Shown: in pieces, positions 1 to 10,919 of the stretch
How the letters are laid out: every line of letters starts with the position of its first letter
Numbering within the stretch: the first letter of the stretch is position 1
NCBI GenBank assembly: GCA_949987705.1
Contig: OX465283.1
Coordinates: forward strand, 96,707,813-96,771,812
Reading direction: 5' to 3'
Source: Thereva unica
Taxonomy: Eukaryota; Arthropoda; Insecta; Diptera; Therevidae
Length of the DNA stretch: 64,000 nt
Notes under the pieces: model-generated
What the model was told of the DNA's origin: nothing
What the model saw: the letters and a program-made list of their open reading frames with translations, nothing else
Databases searched by the model: none
Made by a program: the position numbers and the translations under genes

Positions 1-1690
1 AGATATAGGGCTGAAATTTGGACAGTGCATCCCTATAATGGAGTGGACATCCACTATAAAGAGATTTTTCGAAATTCATCCCCTAAGGGGGTGAAATGGG
101 GTTTATGCAAACCGTTGGAGCTATAGGGCTGAAATTTTGACAGTGCATCCCTATAATGGCGTGGACATCCGCTAAGAAGCGATTTTTCGAAATTCATCCC
201 TTAAGGGGGTGAAATGGGGTTTATCCAAACCGCTGGAGCTATAGGGTTGAAATTTTAACAGTGGATCCCTATAATGACGTGGACATCCACTAAAGAGCGA
301 TTTTTCGAAATTCATCCCCTAAGGGTGTGAAATGGGGTTTTTACAAACCGCTAAAGCTATAGGGCTGAAATTTTGACAGTGCATCCCTATAATGGAGTGG
401 ACATCCACTATAAAGCGATTTTTCGAAATTCATCCCCTAAGGGGGTGAAATGGGGTTTATCCAAACCGTTGGAGCTATAGGGCTGAAATTTTGACAGTGC
501 ATCCCTATAATGGCGTGGACATCCGCTAAGAAGCGATTTTTCGAAATTCATCCCTTAAGGGGGTGAAATGGGGTTTATCCAAACCGCTGGAGCTATAGGG
601 TTGAAATTTTAACAGTGGATCCCTATAATGACGTGGACATCCACTAAAGAGCGATTTTTCGAAATTCATCCCCTAAGGGTGTGAAATGGGGTTTTTACAA
701 ACCGCTAAAGCTATAGGGCTGAAATTTGGACAGTGCATCCCTATAATGGAGTGGACATCCACTATAAAGCGATTTTTCGAGATTCATCCCCTAAGGGGGT
801 TAAATGGGGTTTATCCAAACCGCTGGAGCTATAGGGCTGAAATTTTGACAGTGCATCCCTATAATGGCGTGAACATCCACTAAAAAGGGATTTTTCGAAA
901 TTCATCCCCTAAGGGGGTGAAAGGGGGTTTACCCAAACCGCTGGAGCTATAGGGCTGAAATTTTGACAGTGCATCCCTATAATGGCGTGAACATCCACTA
1001 AGAAGCGATTTTTCAAAATTCATCCCCTAAGGGGGTGAAACGGGGTTTATACAAACCGCTAAAGTTATAGGGCTGAAATTTTAACAGTGCATCCCTATAA
1101 TGGCGTGGACATCCACTATAAGGCGATTTTTCGAAATGTATCCTCTAAGGGGGTGAAATGGGGTTTACCAAAACCGCTGGAGCTATAGGACTGAAAATTT
1201 GACAGTGCATCCCTATAATGGCGTGAGCATCCACTAAGAAGCGATTTTTCAAAATTCATCCCCTAAGGGTGTGAAACGGGGTTTATCCAAACCGCTAAGG
1301 TTATAGGGCTGAAATTTTAACAGTGCATCCCTATAATGGAGTGGACATCCACTATAAGGCGATTTTTCGAAATTCATCCCCTAAGGGGGTTAAATGGGGT
1401 TAAGCCAAACCGCTGGAGCTAAACGGCTGAAATTTTCTTTATAATGAAGTGGACATTTACTAAGAAGCGATTTTTCGAAATTCATCCCCTAAAAGGGTGA
1501 AATGGGGTTATCAAACTACTGGAGCTACAGGGTTGAAATGTGGACAGTGCATCCCTATAATGACGTGGACATCCACTAAGAGGCGATTACTCGAAATGCA
1601 TCTCCTAAGGGGATGAAATGGGGTTAACCCAAACCTCTGAAGCTGAAGGGCTGAAATTTTGACAGTGCATCCCTATAATCACGTAGAAAT
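1..1690 (+). repeat. 118-bp satellite, array A, with 354-bp higher-order period
   Basis: About fourteen tandem copies of a 118-bp unit. The phase marker CTATAGGG recurs at 121, 239, 357 and 475. The three units from 121 to 474 recur almost exactly from 475, giving a 354-bp (3-unit) higher-order repeat from a recent unequal exchange. Units after about 830 are more diverged, and the last ones (1440-1690) are shortened and mutated, as expected at an array edge. The window begins inside the array, so its left end is not seen. Short open frames inside it (for example 686-883) are frame accidents. The same unit recurs inverted at 11870-13790. Confidence 0.95.
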
Positions 1691-2035
1691 GAATGACTCG
1701 AAATTCACTTTATTTAATATTCATTTGTGATTGCTTCATAATTTCTTACATCCACGTAAATAGACGAACAAACTTAACGAACGTTCGTCAAACCCTAAAA
1801 TGTCACTTTTCTTGATGACATATACATGCCAATCTCTGCTTCAAAACTTGCAGATTAGTCGAGCAGAGGTGATATTCGCAGCAATTTGTTTACCATATTT
1901 ATTAAAAAAATGCACTATAATAAACCCTATTTAGGGATAATAACAGCTGACTTTTTTGTTGTTTTTTTTAAGGAAAACATTGCACATAATAAACAGTTTT
2001 TAAAGGCGTTGCAAGGCACGCGGGTTTTATGCTAG
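1..2035 (+). mobile_element. Helitron-like element, family 1, 3' part
   Basis: The 345 bases after array A (1691-2035) reappear, reverse complemented, at 11519-11869 next to the same satellite, so tail plus satellite is one mobile unit. The tail ends in CTAG (2032-2035) followed by T. About 10 bases upstream is a short hairpin: arms GCGT (2007-2010) and ACGC (2018-2021), possibly extended by GC pairs around loop AAG. A hairpin followed by CTRR and a 3' T is the known Helitron 3' signature. No helicase or Rep gene is visible, so it is non-autonomous. The 5' end lies outside the window. Confidence 0.72.
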
Positions 2036-2447
2036 TATCAAATAAAAGTAAAAACCATTTTTTGTTAATAACAAAAAAACTGAGGGTGCCACGGAAAAAC
2101 GAAAAAACCATTAAAATCAGAAAAAATCGGAGCTCAAAAAAGTGCAAACGAATAAGAATGGATTTTTTCACTGTAGTACGGTGTTATAAACAGCCTTTGA
2201 ATTATTTGAAGAACTATCTAACCGGCTAGACATAACTAATGAGATTTATGAACTATATTATATTATATCATGTTATGAACTTGAACTGTGCATCTATATG
2301 TTACTCGTTTTACATATTTCCTTGAATTCTCTTCCTTGTCACTAATCATACAATCAGCAGCTCAATTGAAACCTCAACAAGCAGGAAGTAGCATCCGAGA
2401 TGGCGCTACCCCGGGACTGCCTGGATAGTTCGAAATCGTAAGCTTTC
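2036..2447. other. No gene recognised
   Basis: AT-rich sequence right of the Helitron-like 3' end. From about 2350 the base composition rises in GC and leads into the LTR remnant that follows. Short open frames on both strands overlap each other and have no family signature. Confidence 0.5.
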
Positions 2448-2873
2448 AAGGCGGGGGAGAATGTTGGAGATCCACCCAGCATCCAGCGTCTGCATCCGAG
2501 ACGACAACAATTTCCCGTATCAACAGTGACCGGATAACGGAGATCCTCAGGCGTGTGATAGGCATGCGATCAGGGAATCGCAACATCGATTCACTTCTGT
2601 ACAGCACCCCGACCGAGTAGACGTCTCACGATTGAGCGTCCCCAAGAGAATTATAGAATTATATTGAAATTAGCCGGAGCCGGAATTATAGAATTATATT
2701 GAAATTACAGTAAAATTTAAAGTGTTAATAAATGTTAAAAGCGTTCCCAGAGAATTATATCGAAGTTAACGTAAAATTAAAAGGAATTTAAAGTGTAAAT
2801 AAATGTTAAAAGGAATAAAAGAGAAGCGTTCTTATTGGAAGCTGCACACTGGAAAGGATTTTCCTCATCATCC
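2448..2873 (+). mobile_element. Solo or 3' LTR remnant
   Basis: A purine tract (2448-2461, ending GGCGGGGGAGAA) is directly followed by TGTTGGAGATCC. This is the layout of a polypurine tract plus LTR start, and it closely parallels the confirmed BEL LTR start at 54349. Inside are two near-duplicate blocks with AATAAATGTTAAAAG (about 2729 and 2808), possible polyadenylation regions. The right end is not certain; CA dinucleotides near 2873 are candidates. No matching second LTR or coding region is present in the window, so I call it a remnant. Confidence 0.5.
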
Positions 2874-2884
2874 CCATCCCTAAA

Positions 2885-3137
2885 CACAGTGTTTAATAAC
2901 CGAACTCCTCCTAAACGGGTTGCCCGATTTGTATGAAATTTTTTGTGTATATTTGGTAGGTCGGAGAATAGGTCGTAAGCTATTTTTTATTCCTTTAACC
3001 AAAAAAAAAAACAGCTGAAAAATAAAAAAAAAATGTAATTTTAGGAATTTTCACTTAATTTTAGTTTCAATAGCTTCATGGCCTCCCTATTGTTTGACAG
3101 CTTCGTAAATGTAAAATAATCATTAAATTGATGGTTC
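2885..3137 (+). mobile_element. Helitron family 2, 5'-end fragment
   Basis: This stretch matches the reverse complement of 20240-20475 and of 5900-6150: a block with CACAGTGTTT, then ACTCCTCC, then GAATAGGTCGTA, then TTTAGGAATTTTCACTT, and finally one arm of a palindrome with CTATTGTTTGACAGC. In the better-preserved copies this block leads to the TC-starting 5' terminus. Here the terminus itself and the second palindrome arm are missing. Confidence 0.7.
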
Positions 3138-3739
3138 AGTGCAATTAGTAAATCAAATTGCATTTCATGATGTACCAATTTTTTTTTTGGAATTTGTTCG
3201 GGTACATCTGACAATGTCAAAACCAAGTTTGTGGGGTCGCAGTGTGATGGGAAAAGCCGCCATCTTGCCAAAGAGGTAGAGTTCGTTTATACCACATAAC
3301 TCGGTTGTGTGCAATGATAGCTGAAAATGATCAATACAAAATACAGATGCCCAGTCGAATAAGCGAAAGGCCCAAGCGTATTCCATGTTTCCGAAAGCGA
3401 TTAATCCAAGCAAAATATTTAAATATCGCAGCCATTTAGCTATCTAGAACATGGCAACTTTTAGTCGAGGTCCAGCAACAGACAGCAGCGATGGTGACAC
3501 GTGAATTTTTGTTGGCTTCATACTGGGAAGTTAATCGTGTGGACCGAGGGGTCAAACCCACATCCCTACTAGTTTTTCATTTTTAATTTGTAGTAAAGTA
3601 TAATATTAATTTTATCTCTATCATTTATTTTACCAAATTAATATTTTGTTTGTACGGTTGTAAGAATTATGTTCTTTTGTACAATGGTAAATAAATTATT
3701 ATCTATTATTATTCAAAACTATGTCGATATCTTTTATGC
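3138..3739. other. Gene-free; non-LTR-like 3' tail at about 3515-3720
   Basis: No gene. From 3521, ACTGGGAAGTTAATCGTGTG and the next 35 bases recur at 18345-18400, so this is a dispersed repeat. It is followed by AT-rich sequence ending in GTACAATGGTAAATAAATTATT and a degenerate TTATTA run, which resembles the 3' UTR and tail of a non-LTR retrotransposon. The assignment rests on the tail only. Confidence 0.4.
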
Positions 3740-4345
3740 CTCGCGTAATATCGTGCAGGTACAAAAATCACTTACTTCGTTTAAACCAAAAAAAGCTCGA
3801 CCGAATATTATAAAAATCTATTCAGATTATGTTTGTTAATACGATTCGAGCCTCAAGTAAATCGATAACGTTTGCGGTTCGCACGATATCGTGCATGTAC
3901 AAAAATCACTTACATATGTCGTTTAAACCAAAAACCGGCTCGCCTAATTTTTTTACAAATTTTTTCAGATCATATTACCGTTAATACGCTTCGAACGATA
4001 CCCTAACGAAGTCGTTAACTTTCTTGGTTCGCGCGATATCATGCACACACACATGTTCTTCTTGGCAAGGTTTTGCTTACAATGCTATTGGGACCTTGCC
4101 AAATGAAATACGTTGAACATTAAGATTTCGATTTTCGGACCGTTTACAATAACTTCCTTATAAACTATATTAAAAACATATGTTGTTTAAACAAAAAAAA
4201 AGAGCTCGACTTATGATCAGATGACGCACACACACATTCTTCTCAAATTTTTGCTTAAAATGCTATTGGGACTTTGGAAAATGAAAATACGTTGAAAATT
4301 TCGATTGCGATTTTCGGACCAATTACAATAACTTCCATATAAACT
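3740..4345. repeat. Two diverged local tandem duplications
   Basis: Block 1: GTACAAAAATCACTTAC is preceded by a GATATCGTGCA-like motif at about 3749 and 3886, with a third partial copy at about 4036 (spacing about 137-150 bases). Block 2: AATGCTATTGGGAC followed by GATTTTCGGACC and ACAATAACTTCC occurs near 4080 and again near 4258 (spacing about 178). The copies differ by many substitutions, so these are old. No coding potential is seen. Confidence 0.7.
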
Positions 4346-4716
4346 GGGAAGCTAAAAAAATAAAAAAGGCTTAATACTAAATAGTGCTTTAATTTACAAT
4401 ACATGCATACATACATTTTATACTTACCTAAATTCATGAATGGTATGGTAAAATCTACACCAAGTTCTCTTTCAGATGTAATTGTTAAATCCGTTATTGC
4501 CATGTGAGCGTTCTTAAAAAACAATACAAAAAATGTAAGTAATTAAAAACGAATAAAAATTTAGTAATTCATATATTCAGAAGAATGCATATACAGTGGT
4601 TCACAGTAAAACTCATGCAGCAGGAGAAATACGGTATTATTGCGAAAGTTACAACAATACTACAACTTTTCCAACAAAATTTTTTGTTAAAATATTTCTT
4701 TGATTTATAACAAATA
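4346..4716. other. No gene recognised
   Basis: AT-rich sequence with short overlapping open frames on the minus strand and no recognisable protein family. It ends where the Helitron family 2 terminus begins. Confidence 0.5.
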
Positions 4717-4780
4717 TTAACTGGGTCTCGGTACGCCTCGCTGCACCCACAAGCCAATAGTACCCAATTAAAACCATCCA

Positions 4781-5477
4781 TTGGTTCTTAATATTGGTAA
4801 ATGCGAAGTCATGACTTTTAGTAGGAGACGTGATCCTATAATTTTTAACTACACCTTTTCTGATGAGGGTATCCCTCGTGTTAATTTGGTTAAAGATCTC
4901 GGGATTAGATTTGATAGTAAGCTGGATTTCTCCACTCACATCAACTATATCTCTTCCAGAGGTAGTTTAGTCTTGGGTTTTATAAAAAGGTGGTCCAAGG
5001 AATTTAATAACCCGTTGGTTACTAAACACTTATATATTTCTCTTGTCAGACCATTACTTGAATATGCCTCCCCGGTTTGGTCTCCTCACATGTTAGAACT
5101 ATTGAATCGGTTCAACGAAGGTTCGTTCGATTCGCACTGAATCATCTTCCTTGGGAAAACCCAATAGTTCTTCCATGATATGAATCCCGGCTTAAGTTAC
5201 TCAACTTAAGCTCTCTCCACAAGCGTCGAGAGGTGGCCGATGTTGTATTTTTTCATCAGCTACTTAATGGAAAGGTCGACTCAGGTTTTTTAGGTCGCCG
5301 TGCGTCGTTTAGAGAGAGTCGTTATAATCTGAGAGGCCCACCTCTTTTACAAATCAACTCCTCTAATACTAATTACGGTAGATTTGAACCTGTAAACCGC
5401 ATGTTCATTAATGTTAACAATAATATTAATGTCTTTAGCGTGAGCATTAGTAAAGATGTCCTTAAAAGTAGTTTGAT
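4781..5477 (+). pseudogene. Non-LTR reverse transcriptase, 3' fragment of ORF2
   Basis: Two open stretches (4781-5140 and 5233-5481) match, nearly residue for residue, the C-terminal half of the non-LTR ORF2 at 48798-49649. Shared blocks are NIGKCEVMTFSRRRDPIIFN, VKDLGIRFDSKLDF, LEYASPVWSP, and after a frameshift FGRRASFRESRYNLRG-like and GRFEPVNRMFINVN. It starts just after the catalytic YADD position, so the polymerase active site is absent. Frame is lost near 5100-5230 by small indels. There is no 3' UTR or tail: the fragment runs straight into Helitron minisatellite at about 5478, and its 5' end abuts the Helitron 3' block. It has no function as a polymerase. Confidence 0.88.
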
Positions 5478-5810
5478 TTGATACCCATGTCGAGGTTGTT
5501 GTGAAGAAAGTGATAATCCGCCTTTCTGAGAAGGCCGCCATGGATCTAACGGTATATTGAGTATACTACATTTCGTATTGTATTGAGGGGGTTGTGAAGA
5601 AAGTGGTAATCCGGCCTCTTGAGACGGCCGACATGGATCTAACGATATATTGAGTGTACTTTATTGTTTATTGTATTCTACTTATCATACCCTCTCATTT
5701 GATACCGATGTCGAGGGGGTTGGGAAGAAAGTGTTGGTCCGACTTCTTGAGACGGCCGCCTTAGCTATAACGTATATTCAGTATACTATATTGCTTAATG
5801 TATTTCAGTT
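5478..5810 (+). repeat. 110-128-bp minisatellite, Helitron family 2 copy
   Basis: Almost three units containing TTTGATACCCATGTCGAGG, GTTGTGAAGAAAGTG, a GAGACGGCCGCC-like block and TATTGAGTATACTA. The same unit makes the arrays at 13791-17129 and 50100-52570 and the two-unit array at 19890-20155. Confidence 0.9.
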
Positions 5811-5811
5811 T

Positions 5812-5961
5812 ATTTTCAATGCCATCATGGCCTACCTATTCTTTGACAGCTGCGTAAAGTAAATTTGAAATTTTCATTAAATGTAATGATTCAATTTAAT
5901 GACAATTTTACATTTACGAAGCTGTCAAACAATAGGTAGGCCATGAAGCTATTGAAACTAA
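5812..5961. repeat. Long imperfect palindrome inside Helitron family 2
   Basis: The left arm, TTTCAATGCCATCATGGCC onward with CTATTCTTTGACAGCTGCGT, pairs with the right arm, ACGAAGCTGTCAAACAATAG then GGCCATGAAGCTATTGAAA. It could form a hairpin with a stem of about 60 bp. It recurs at 20155-20300, and one arm at about 3055-3110. It lies just inside the 5' end block of the element. Confidence 0.85.
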
Positions 5962-6160
5962 AATGAAGTGAAAATTCCTAAAATTACCACTTTTTTGTAT
6001 TTTTAAGCTGTTTTTTTTTTTTTGGTTAAAGGTATAAAAAATAGCCTACGACCTATTCTTAGACCTACCAAATATGTATACACACAAAATTTTATACAAA
6101 TTGGTAAACCCGTTTCGGAGGAGTTCGGTAACAAACACTGTGACATAAGATTTTTATAGA

Positions 6161-7575
6161 TACAAATAATATATGTACATATGTATAAGAATATACATTT
6201 TTTTCTTTTGATAAAAATTCCATTTAAATAACGTAACAAAAAAAGAAAACTTAAATATGGAAAGAATTCTGGGTCACAATGAAACTCATGCATCTAATGT
6301 TATACAGGGTGTATCAGTTAAAAAGTCGAAACGCCTGGCTGTTGGTAGGAGTTGGATAGACGTACAAAAAATAGAATGGGTTGGGGAGGGGAAATCTCTT
6401 AAGGAGTTAACCGCGGGTTTTCCTGCCGGATTGCGCGAGTTATGGTCCACAACATTTTTAATTATAAAAACAGCTAAAGGAAGGAATTATGCATTTAAAT
6501 TAAGATCACACAGAAGAATTCTTAGAATATGGTTTGGAGATAATAATTATTCACTTGCATAGACAGGGCGGAGTATTGCTGAAACTGACAAAAAGCTCCG
6601 CTGTGGATAGGTCTTGGATAGACGATGAAAAAATCCTATGGGTGGGGAGACAACTTTTACGCTGGGGCCTTTACTTTTGAAGTTATAAGAAATTATAATG
6701 GCCAATTTGGCTCTACTTCGTACTTGTTCAGTACTTTTCCACTTGAGCCTTATGTTGAAAAATACCAAATAAGGCCAATTTTAACATTAAAATATTTTTT
6801 TTACATTTATTTTTAACTAAATTTTTTACATTTATTTTTAAATAATATAAATTAAAAAAAAACGATTATGGGGTTTTCATTTGGGTCCGTGGGGTCGCAA
6901 CAAATCTCAAAAAAAAAAAAAAAATTGTTCGACCCTCTTCAAGATTTTGAGGTCGGTTGTAGCAAATCCGGTGGGGGCCGCCAGACCCCTCTTTACCCAA
7001 ATAATTGGTTTTAACTACTTTAATCTCTTGCGTTGAAAGTATTTCATTCGCGTTCCTTCGATTATGGAGTCACGTTTTCGGCCTGATTCGAAGCTGATTC
7101 GTAGCTTAAACGCCTAAGAAAATACTGGATCATGACGTGAAAATCCTAAAATGGAATTAGTCGTTTCTGAGACTATCCCGCACAAACAGACAGACAGCTA
7201 CACACAGACGTAAGGACCAAATTTAAACTGGTTAGGACGTGGGTGGGTAATAAACGTAGACGGAATAAAGTGACTTCTTACAAAATAGTAATACGTTTAG
7301 CACTAGTGGGAAATAGAATATTATCAGAAATGGTGACAAAGTAATCCTGAGAGAAGCTATAACTAACTATTTGTTTTTCCTGAACTTTAGCAAACAAACA
7401 TTTCCTTCGTACTTCCTTCGCTACATTAAAGCGGGTGTTCGACTTCGTATTGCGCGAATAATATTTCGTAGGAAATTTTTATTATTTTTAAATTAAATAA
7501 AAAACGATTGTAGTTCTTTGGAACCAAAACCTTATTTATAACAATATGTCTTAAGACATTAAAAACAATTATATG
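6161..7575. other. Gene-free; diverged direct repeat and dispersed repeat
   Basis: No recognisable gene. TTGGATAGACG followed by an A-run and a GGGTGGGGAG-like block occurs at about 6351 and again at about 6613, a diverged direct repeat about 260 bases apart. A 101-residue frame at 6257-6562 covers the first copy and matches no family I know. Positions 7260-7316, containing GACTTCTTACAAAATAGT and CGTTTAGCACTAGTGGG, recur inverted at 18281-18340. A CAGACAGACAG motif at about 7186 resembles tails seen in Helitron and RTE elements. Confidence 0.5.
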
Positions 7576-7901
7576 TGAGTTATGCTGGGACTGTGGAAAG
7601 GTACCGGGCTTAGAACAGAATAGAACACTTGATTAAGGCTGACCACAATCTGCTTTTATTTAAAATTGATTGAGCTTACTATTGTTTTATATTAATGAAC
7701 TTTTAAAGTAAATTTTTAAAAAAGAACAGTTGTATGCGACGTGACGTCTGAATGGTAGAACTTTTGAGATTCGAATGGCGTTGCTTTTTAGCCGGCAGGA
7801 AGAAGTAGCAGCGTATAAATTTTCCACGTAATAGATTTAAAGTTGAGCGTAGTAGACTTGAAGTCGAGCTAAATTAAAGTTGAGGCTACATTTTCTCAAC
7901 A
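7576..7901 (-). repeat. BEL LTR (3' LTR of the minus-strand copy)
   Basis: In element sense it starts TGTTGAGAAAATGTAG (from 7901 downward) and ends GCATAACTCA at 7576, giving TG...CA ends and about 326 bp. It aligns along its whole length with 54349-54685, which carries a small internal duplication near its end (a repeated CGTTACCTTTCCACAGTCCC block). Confidence 0.9.
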
Positions 7902-8052
7902 TTCTCCCCGCCTTCAGCAACAGTGTTGGTGAATACATCTACTGGTAGAACTACGAGCTTGACGATGGGCCGTGTTAATGTTGTTGTTGCAGTCTTGATT
8001 GTGACGACCCTAATGTGACCATCCTTCCCTGGGTGAACGTCTATGACTCGAG

Positions 8053-8352
8053 CTAGGGACTAGGGGCTGGGGGAAATCGCTCATCTGTCATCAGAACTAA
8101 TGAGCCGATCGATTGGTAGCGTTGTAGGCATTCTTTAGACCAGCGTTGCCATAGGTGTTGGAGCTTCTGTTGAACTAGTTGCCAGAGAGAAAGTCTAGAT
8201 TCTGGTAGGTCGCTGAGAGCCTGTTCCGGTAAAACTGTTCGAGCTGAGCCCGTAAGGAAATGGGCTGGTGTTAGAGCGGTGAAATCATCTGGGTCATCAG
8301 ATAGCGCAGATAGTGGACGTGACTTTAGGACAGCTTCGATCTGTCTCTCCAA
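8053..8352 (-). pseudogene. BEL pol C-terminus (DUF5641-type domain)
   Basis: The 99-residue frame contains IEAVLKSRPLSALSDDPDDF, LTPAHFLTGS and WQLVQQKLQHLWQRW. This is the block that follows the integrase core in Pao/BEL polyproteins. The part joining it to the integrase core is deleted: the core ends at 8396 and this piece resumes in another frame after about 40 bases, so the two were once continuous. It is followed by a stop and the LTR-proximal untranslated region. Confidence 0.88.
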
Positions 8353-8395
8353 TTACTCGTATCAGATGAAATTTAACAGATTTGACGGCAGCTTT

Positions 8396-8875
8396 TCATT
8401 TTCCTCCAAAGTGAGGAGCGGCGGGTGGAGAGAAAATCCATCTTGTTCCTTCTTGAGCTAATGAGCTGATGAGCTGAGCGTTATACTGAGATCCTGAGCT
8501 AAATAGATCTTTCAGGAACTTATTGGCACCTTGGAATGTTGTCCCACAGTCGCTGTAGAGCACTGAACTTACTCCTCGACGACTTACAAATCGCCGATAA
8601 GCTTTAATGAAGGCTTCAGTAGAATAATCGGTCACCACCTCCAAATGGACTGCTGAAGTGACGAAGCAGACGAAAACAGCGATCCAGCCTTTATATGTTT
8701 TAGCGCCTCTTCCTTGAAACGTTTTTAGTGAGAATGGTCCGGCATAGTCAACACCAGTGGTATGGAACGGTCGTACTGGAGTGACTCTCGATGCTGGCAA
8801 TTGACCCATGAACTGCTGAGCTCGTTGAGCACGATATCGAGCACATGTAACGCATTTTAAAATGAAGGAGCTGTA
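8396..8875 (-). pseudogene. BEL integrase core fragment
   Basis: The frame is open from about 8872 with KCVTCARYRAQRAQQF (end of the zinc-binding region, CxxC), then VDYAGPF (first catalytic Asp) and LYSDCGTTF (second Asp; the usual Asn after Asp is Cys), and it reaches APHFGGK followed by a stop. The block that normally carries the catalytic Glu directly after HFGG is disrupted by that stop, so the integrase is dead. The first methionine (8809) is internal to the domain and is not a real start. Confidence 0.88.
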
Positions 8876-9952
8876 ACGGTCAGTTTTGCTCGAAAATCCC
8901 TAAATATCTACTTGACTCAAAATCACTGTTGGGCAAGAAATCTAGTAGTTGGTCGGAACAAAAAAAGTAGGCGACGGGGAAAAATTGGGTTTGGAGTTTT
9001 GATAGATGTTTAAAACGACGGAAAATTTTTCGTCGGGAAAATAAAAAAAATTAAATAACAAAAAAAGAATTTTAAAAATATTTATGTACGTATGTCCTTT
9101 GGTTAATCATACGACCCTGGAGGAGCAAAGTCAGAAGGGGCGATAAGGACGATAGTTTGTGCGCTTGGATATGATATAGAAGAGTTGGAAGTCGTGTTTG
9201 AAGATCTGATATTTTTATTCGGCGAAGAGGAAATTACACTAGCAAACTAGAGCAAGGTAAAATAGCAACTCGGAGGCAGGTAGTAATTGCGTTGGAAGGC
9301 TACGTGTTCAAGAAGTTCAACGTTGCCAAGGGAAATAGATTCCGAACTGTCGATTAAGTAAGTCTGTTTTATAATTTTGATCTGTGCGAAGGGAAGGAGT
9401 GCTTTCTTTAATTTCGACTTCCATGACTTCTTTATGATCTCGGCAAAAGCGACAGAAAAAACTTACTATAAAAACTCTCGTTTAAGCCATACAAAAGATT
9501 CATGCCTAAATTATCTCCTGATATAACGACTGGAGAAAAAAGACGGGAAGTGCCATGGCTTCTCGATGGCACAGCAGACATAAATATGTCTTATCCCTGG
9601 GGTCTATTTGTTTCTTGTTCTTATTGGAAATCACCTTCTTGTTGTTATTGGAAAGAACCCCTGGAGGAGTCGAAAGGAATGCACACAACAATATATATCT
9701 GGCTCGCTTCAATACATACCCTTCAACCACCTTATCCTTTTCCACAATGTAACAGAATACAAACACAAGAAACGAAATCGTTCAAAATAAAAAAATTGTG
9801 CTTTTGCAAAAATTCTAAACGCACCGCAACCGCACCACACTCAATCCGCAAACTGCGTAGTAAGAAAATTCCCTGATATCGATTCTGATTCCGCCCCGCT
9901 TCGAAGACACTAAAATATCGCGCGACGGACGACTCAAGCACACCTTTTCTAA
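8876..9952. other. No gene recognised
   Basis: No family signature. Several overlapping frames near 9502-9876 on both strands encode unrelated low-complexity peptides. The only structure noted is one arm (9576-9611) of a long-distance inverted repeat whose partner is at 10884-10919. Confidence 0.5.
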
Positions 9953-10919
9953 TGGGGCCCATCCACAGGCCAACTAGTTGTCCTAACTGAGTTGTGTTGT
10001 CACTGAATCGCATCGTGTGTGGGGCAGTTGGCAAACTGATTTGACAGTTGGGGTTTCAGTTGGGATAAATCAAAATCTTTTAATTTTATGGGGGCGGGGC
10101 CTAGAGTTTGGGCAACTAGTTGCACTGTGTGTATTGCAGTTTGGCAAACTACTTGGATGAATTAAGCCTGAATTCGAAGAATATATTTTTTTGCAAGTTT
10201 ATTTTGCATTATTTTTAATTTAAATTATGAAAGTTCACATAATATTAAATTATTTTTATAATTTATACTTTTAGAATTTAATTTATATTTTGAAAAATAT
10301 AAATATTCATATTAATAATTAAAAACAATTATAATTAATCTAAAAAATCATCTTTCTCCAATTTTTATTATTATAAAACTTAGTCGCGGGTTTTCTACAA
10401 TTTCATTTAACTTTCAAATTGCCTATAAAATATCGAATTGACAGTTGTCAACTCTAAGCGTTTGTGGCAAACCAACAACTTTTTACACAACTCAGTTTGG
10501 ACAACTAGTTGGATGGGCCCCATAAGCTGTTTAAAAAATCTCACACAAAGTAAAAAATCCTGGACACCTTTTCTCACTCTTGCAACAAGAACTCGCAGCG
10601 ATTGAACAAAAAAAAGCTGCTATGATATCTTGGACGCAAAAAAGCTGCTAGCATAGCTTCTTGTTAATGTATGTGCTCGAAACAGTCATTTTGGCAAAAC
10701 GACAAATATTCATGTCAAAAGAAATGTCTCGAAAATTTTCTAACCTTAAGAAAGCTTTCGATAATATTTTCACCTAAAAGTATGCAGAATTAAATATAAT
10801 TTTAATTTGCTTCTAAAATTTATCCTAAAAGTATGCCAAACAGTAATTAGTCATGGTAACGATTTTCGTCTCCGCACATTCTTTCAAATAGACCCCAGGG
10901 ATAAGACATATTCATGTCA
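9576..10919. repeat. Long-distance inverted repeat flanking a MITE
   Basis: About 35 bases around ATGTCTTATCCCTGGGGTCT (9590-9609) recur reverse complemented at 10884-10919 as AGACCCCAGGGATAAGACAT. The arms are about 1.3 kb apart and enclose the MITE at 9953-10522. The arms could be decayed termini of a larger element or two copies of a short dispersed repeat. Confidence 0.75.
9953..10522. mobile_element. TIR MITE, 570 bp, TAA target duplication
   Basis: Terminal inverted repeats: TGGGGCCCATCC then CCAACTAGTTGTCC and ACTGAGTTGTGT on the left, and the inverse ending GGATGGGCCCCA on the right. TAA flanks both sides (9950-9952 and 10523-10525). A TAA duplication with GGGCC-type termini fits PIF/Harbinger. 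The interior is AT-rich with no transposase, so it is non-autonomous. Confidence 0.85.

Larger units (their letters stand above)
4717..6160 (-). mobile_element. Helitron family 2, composite copy carrying a non-LTR fragment
   Basis: Both ends match the compact copy at 19755-20488. The left end (element 3' end) shares the block from ACTGGG to ACCATCCATTG, although the terminal CTAG has decayed to TTAA (4717-4720). The hairpin pairs GGTGC with GTACC through a G-T wobble. The right end (element 5' end) reads AAGATTTTTATAGA at 6147-6160, a TC start in the element sense. Between the ends lie a reverse-transcriptase fragment (4781-5477), a minisatellite (5478-5810) and a palindrome (5812-5961). The compact copy lacks the RT fragment, so it was gained by this copy or lineage. 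Confidence 0.62.
7576..8875 (-). mobile_element. Pao/BEL element, 3' third with LTR
   Basis: On the minus strand this holds, in order, a piece of integrase (8875-8396), the C-terminal DUF5641-type domain (8352-8053), a short 3' untranslated region, a polypurine tract (reverse complement of CTCCCCGCC at 7904-7912) and an LTR (7901-7576). The gag, protease, RT and 5' LTR are missing, so it is 5'-truncated. A second copy of the 3' region and LTR, in plus orientation, is at 54155-54685; the two define one family. Confidence 0.88.

Noticed and set aside
1..1690. Direct repeats that might suggest CRISPR
   Set aside because: The unit is 118 bp without unique spacers, in a eukaryotic transposon context; it is a satellite.
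3041..3413. Two overlapping minus-strand frames of 76 and 82 codons
   Set aside because: The first lies over the Helitron family 2 palindrome block; neither has a recognisable domain.
4855..4890. CTGATGAGGGTATCCCTCGT looked like a hammerhead ribozyme core with stem II
   Set aside because: The required GAAA after stem II is absent and the sequence is coding in the reverse transcriptase fragment.
6257..6562. 101-codon frame as a real gene
   Set aside because: It overlaps one copy of a diverged direct repeat, has no family signature, and there is no neighbouring exon.
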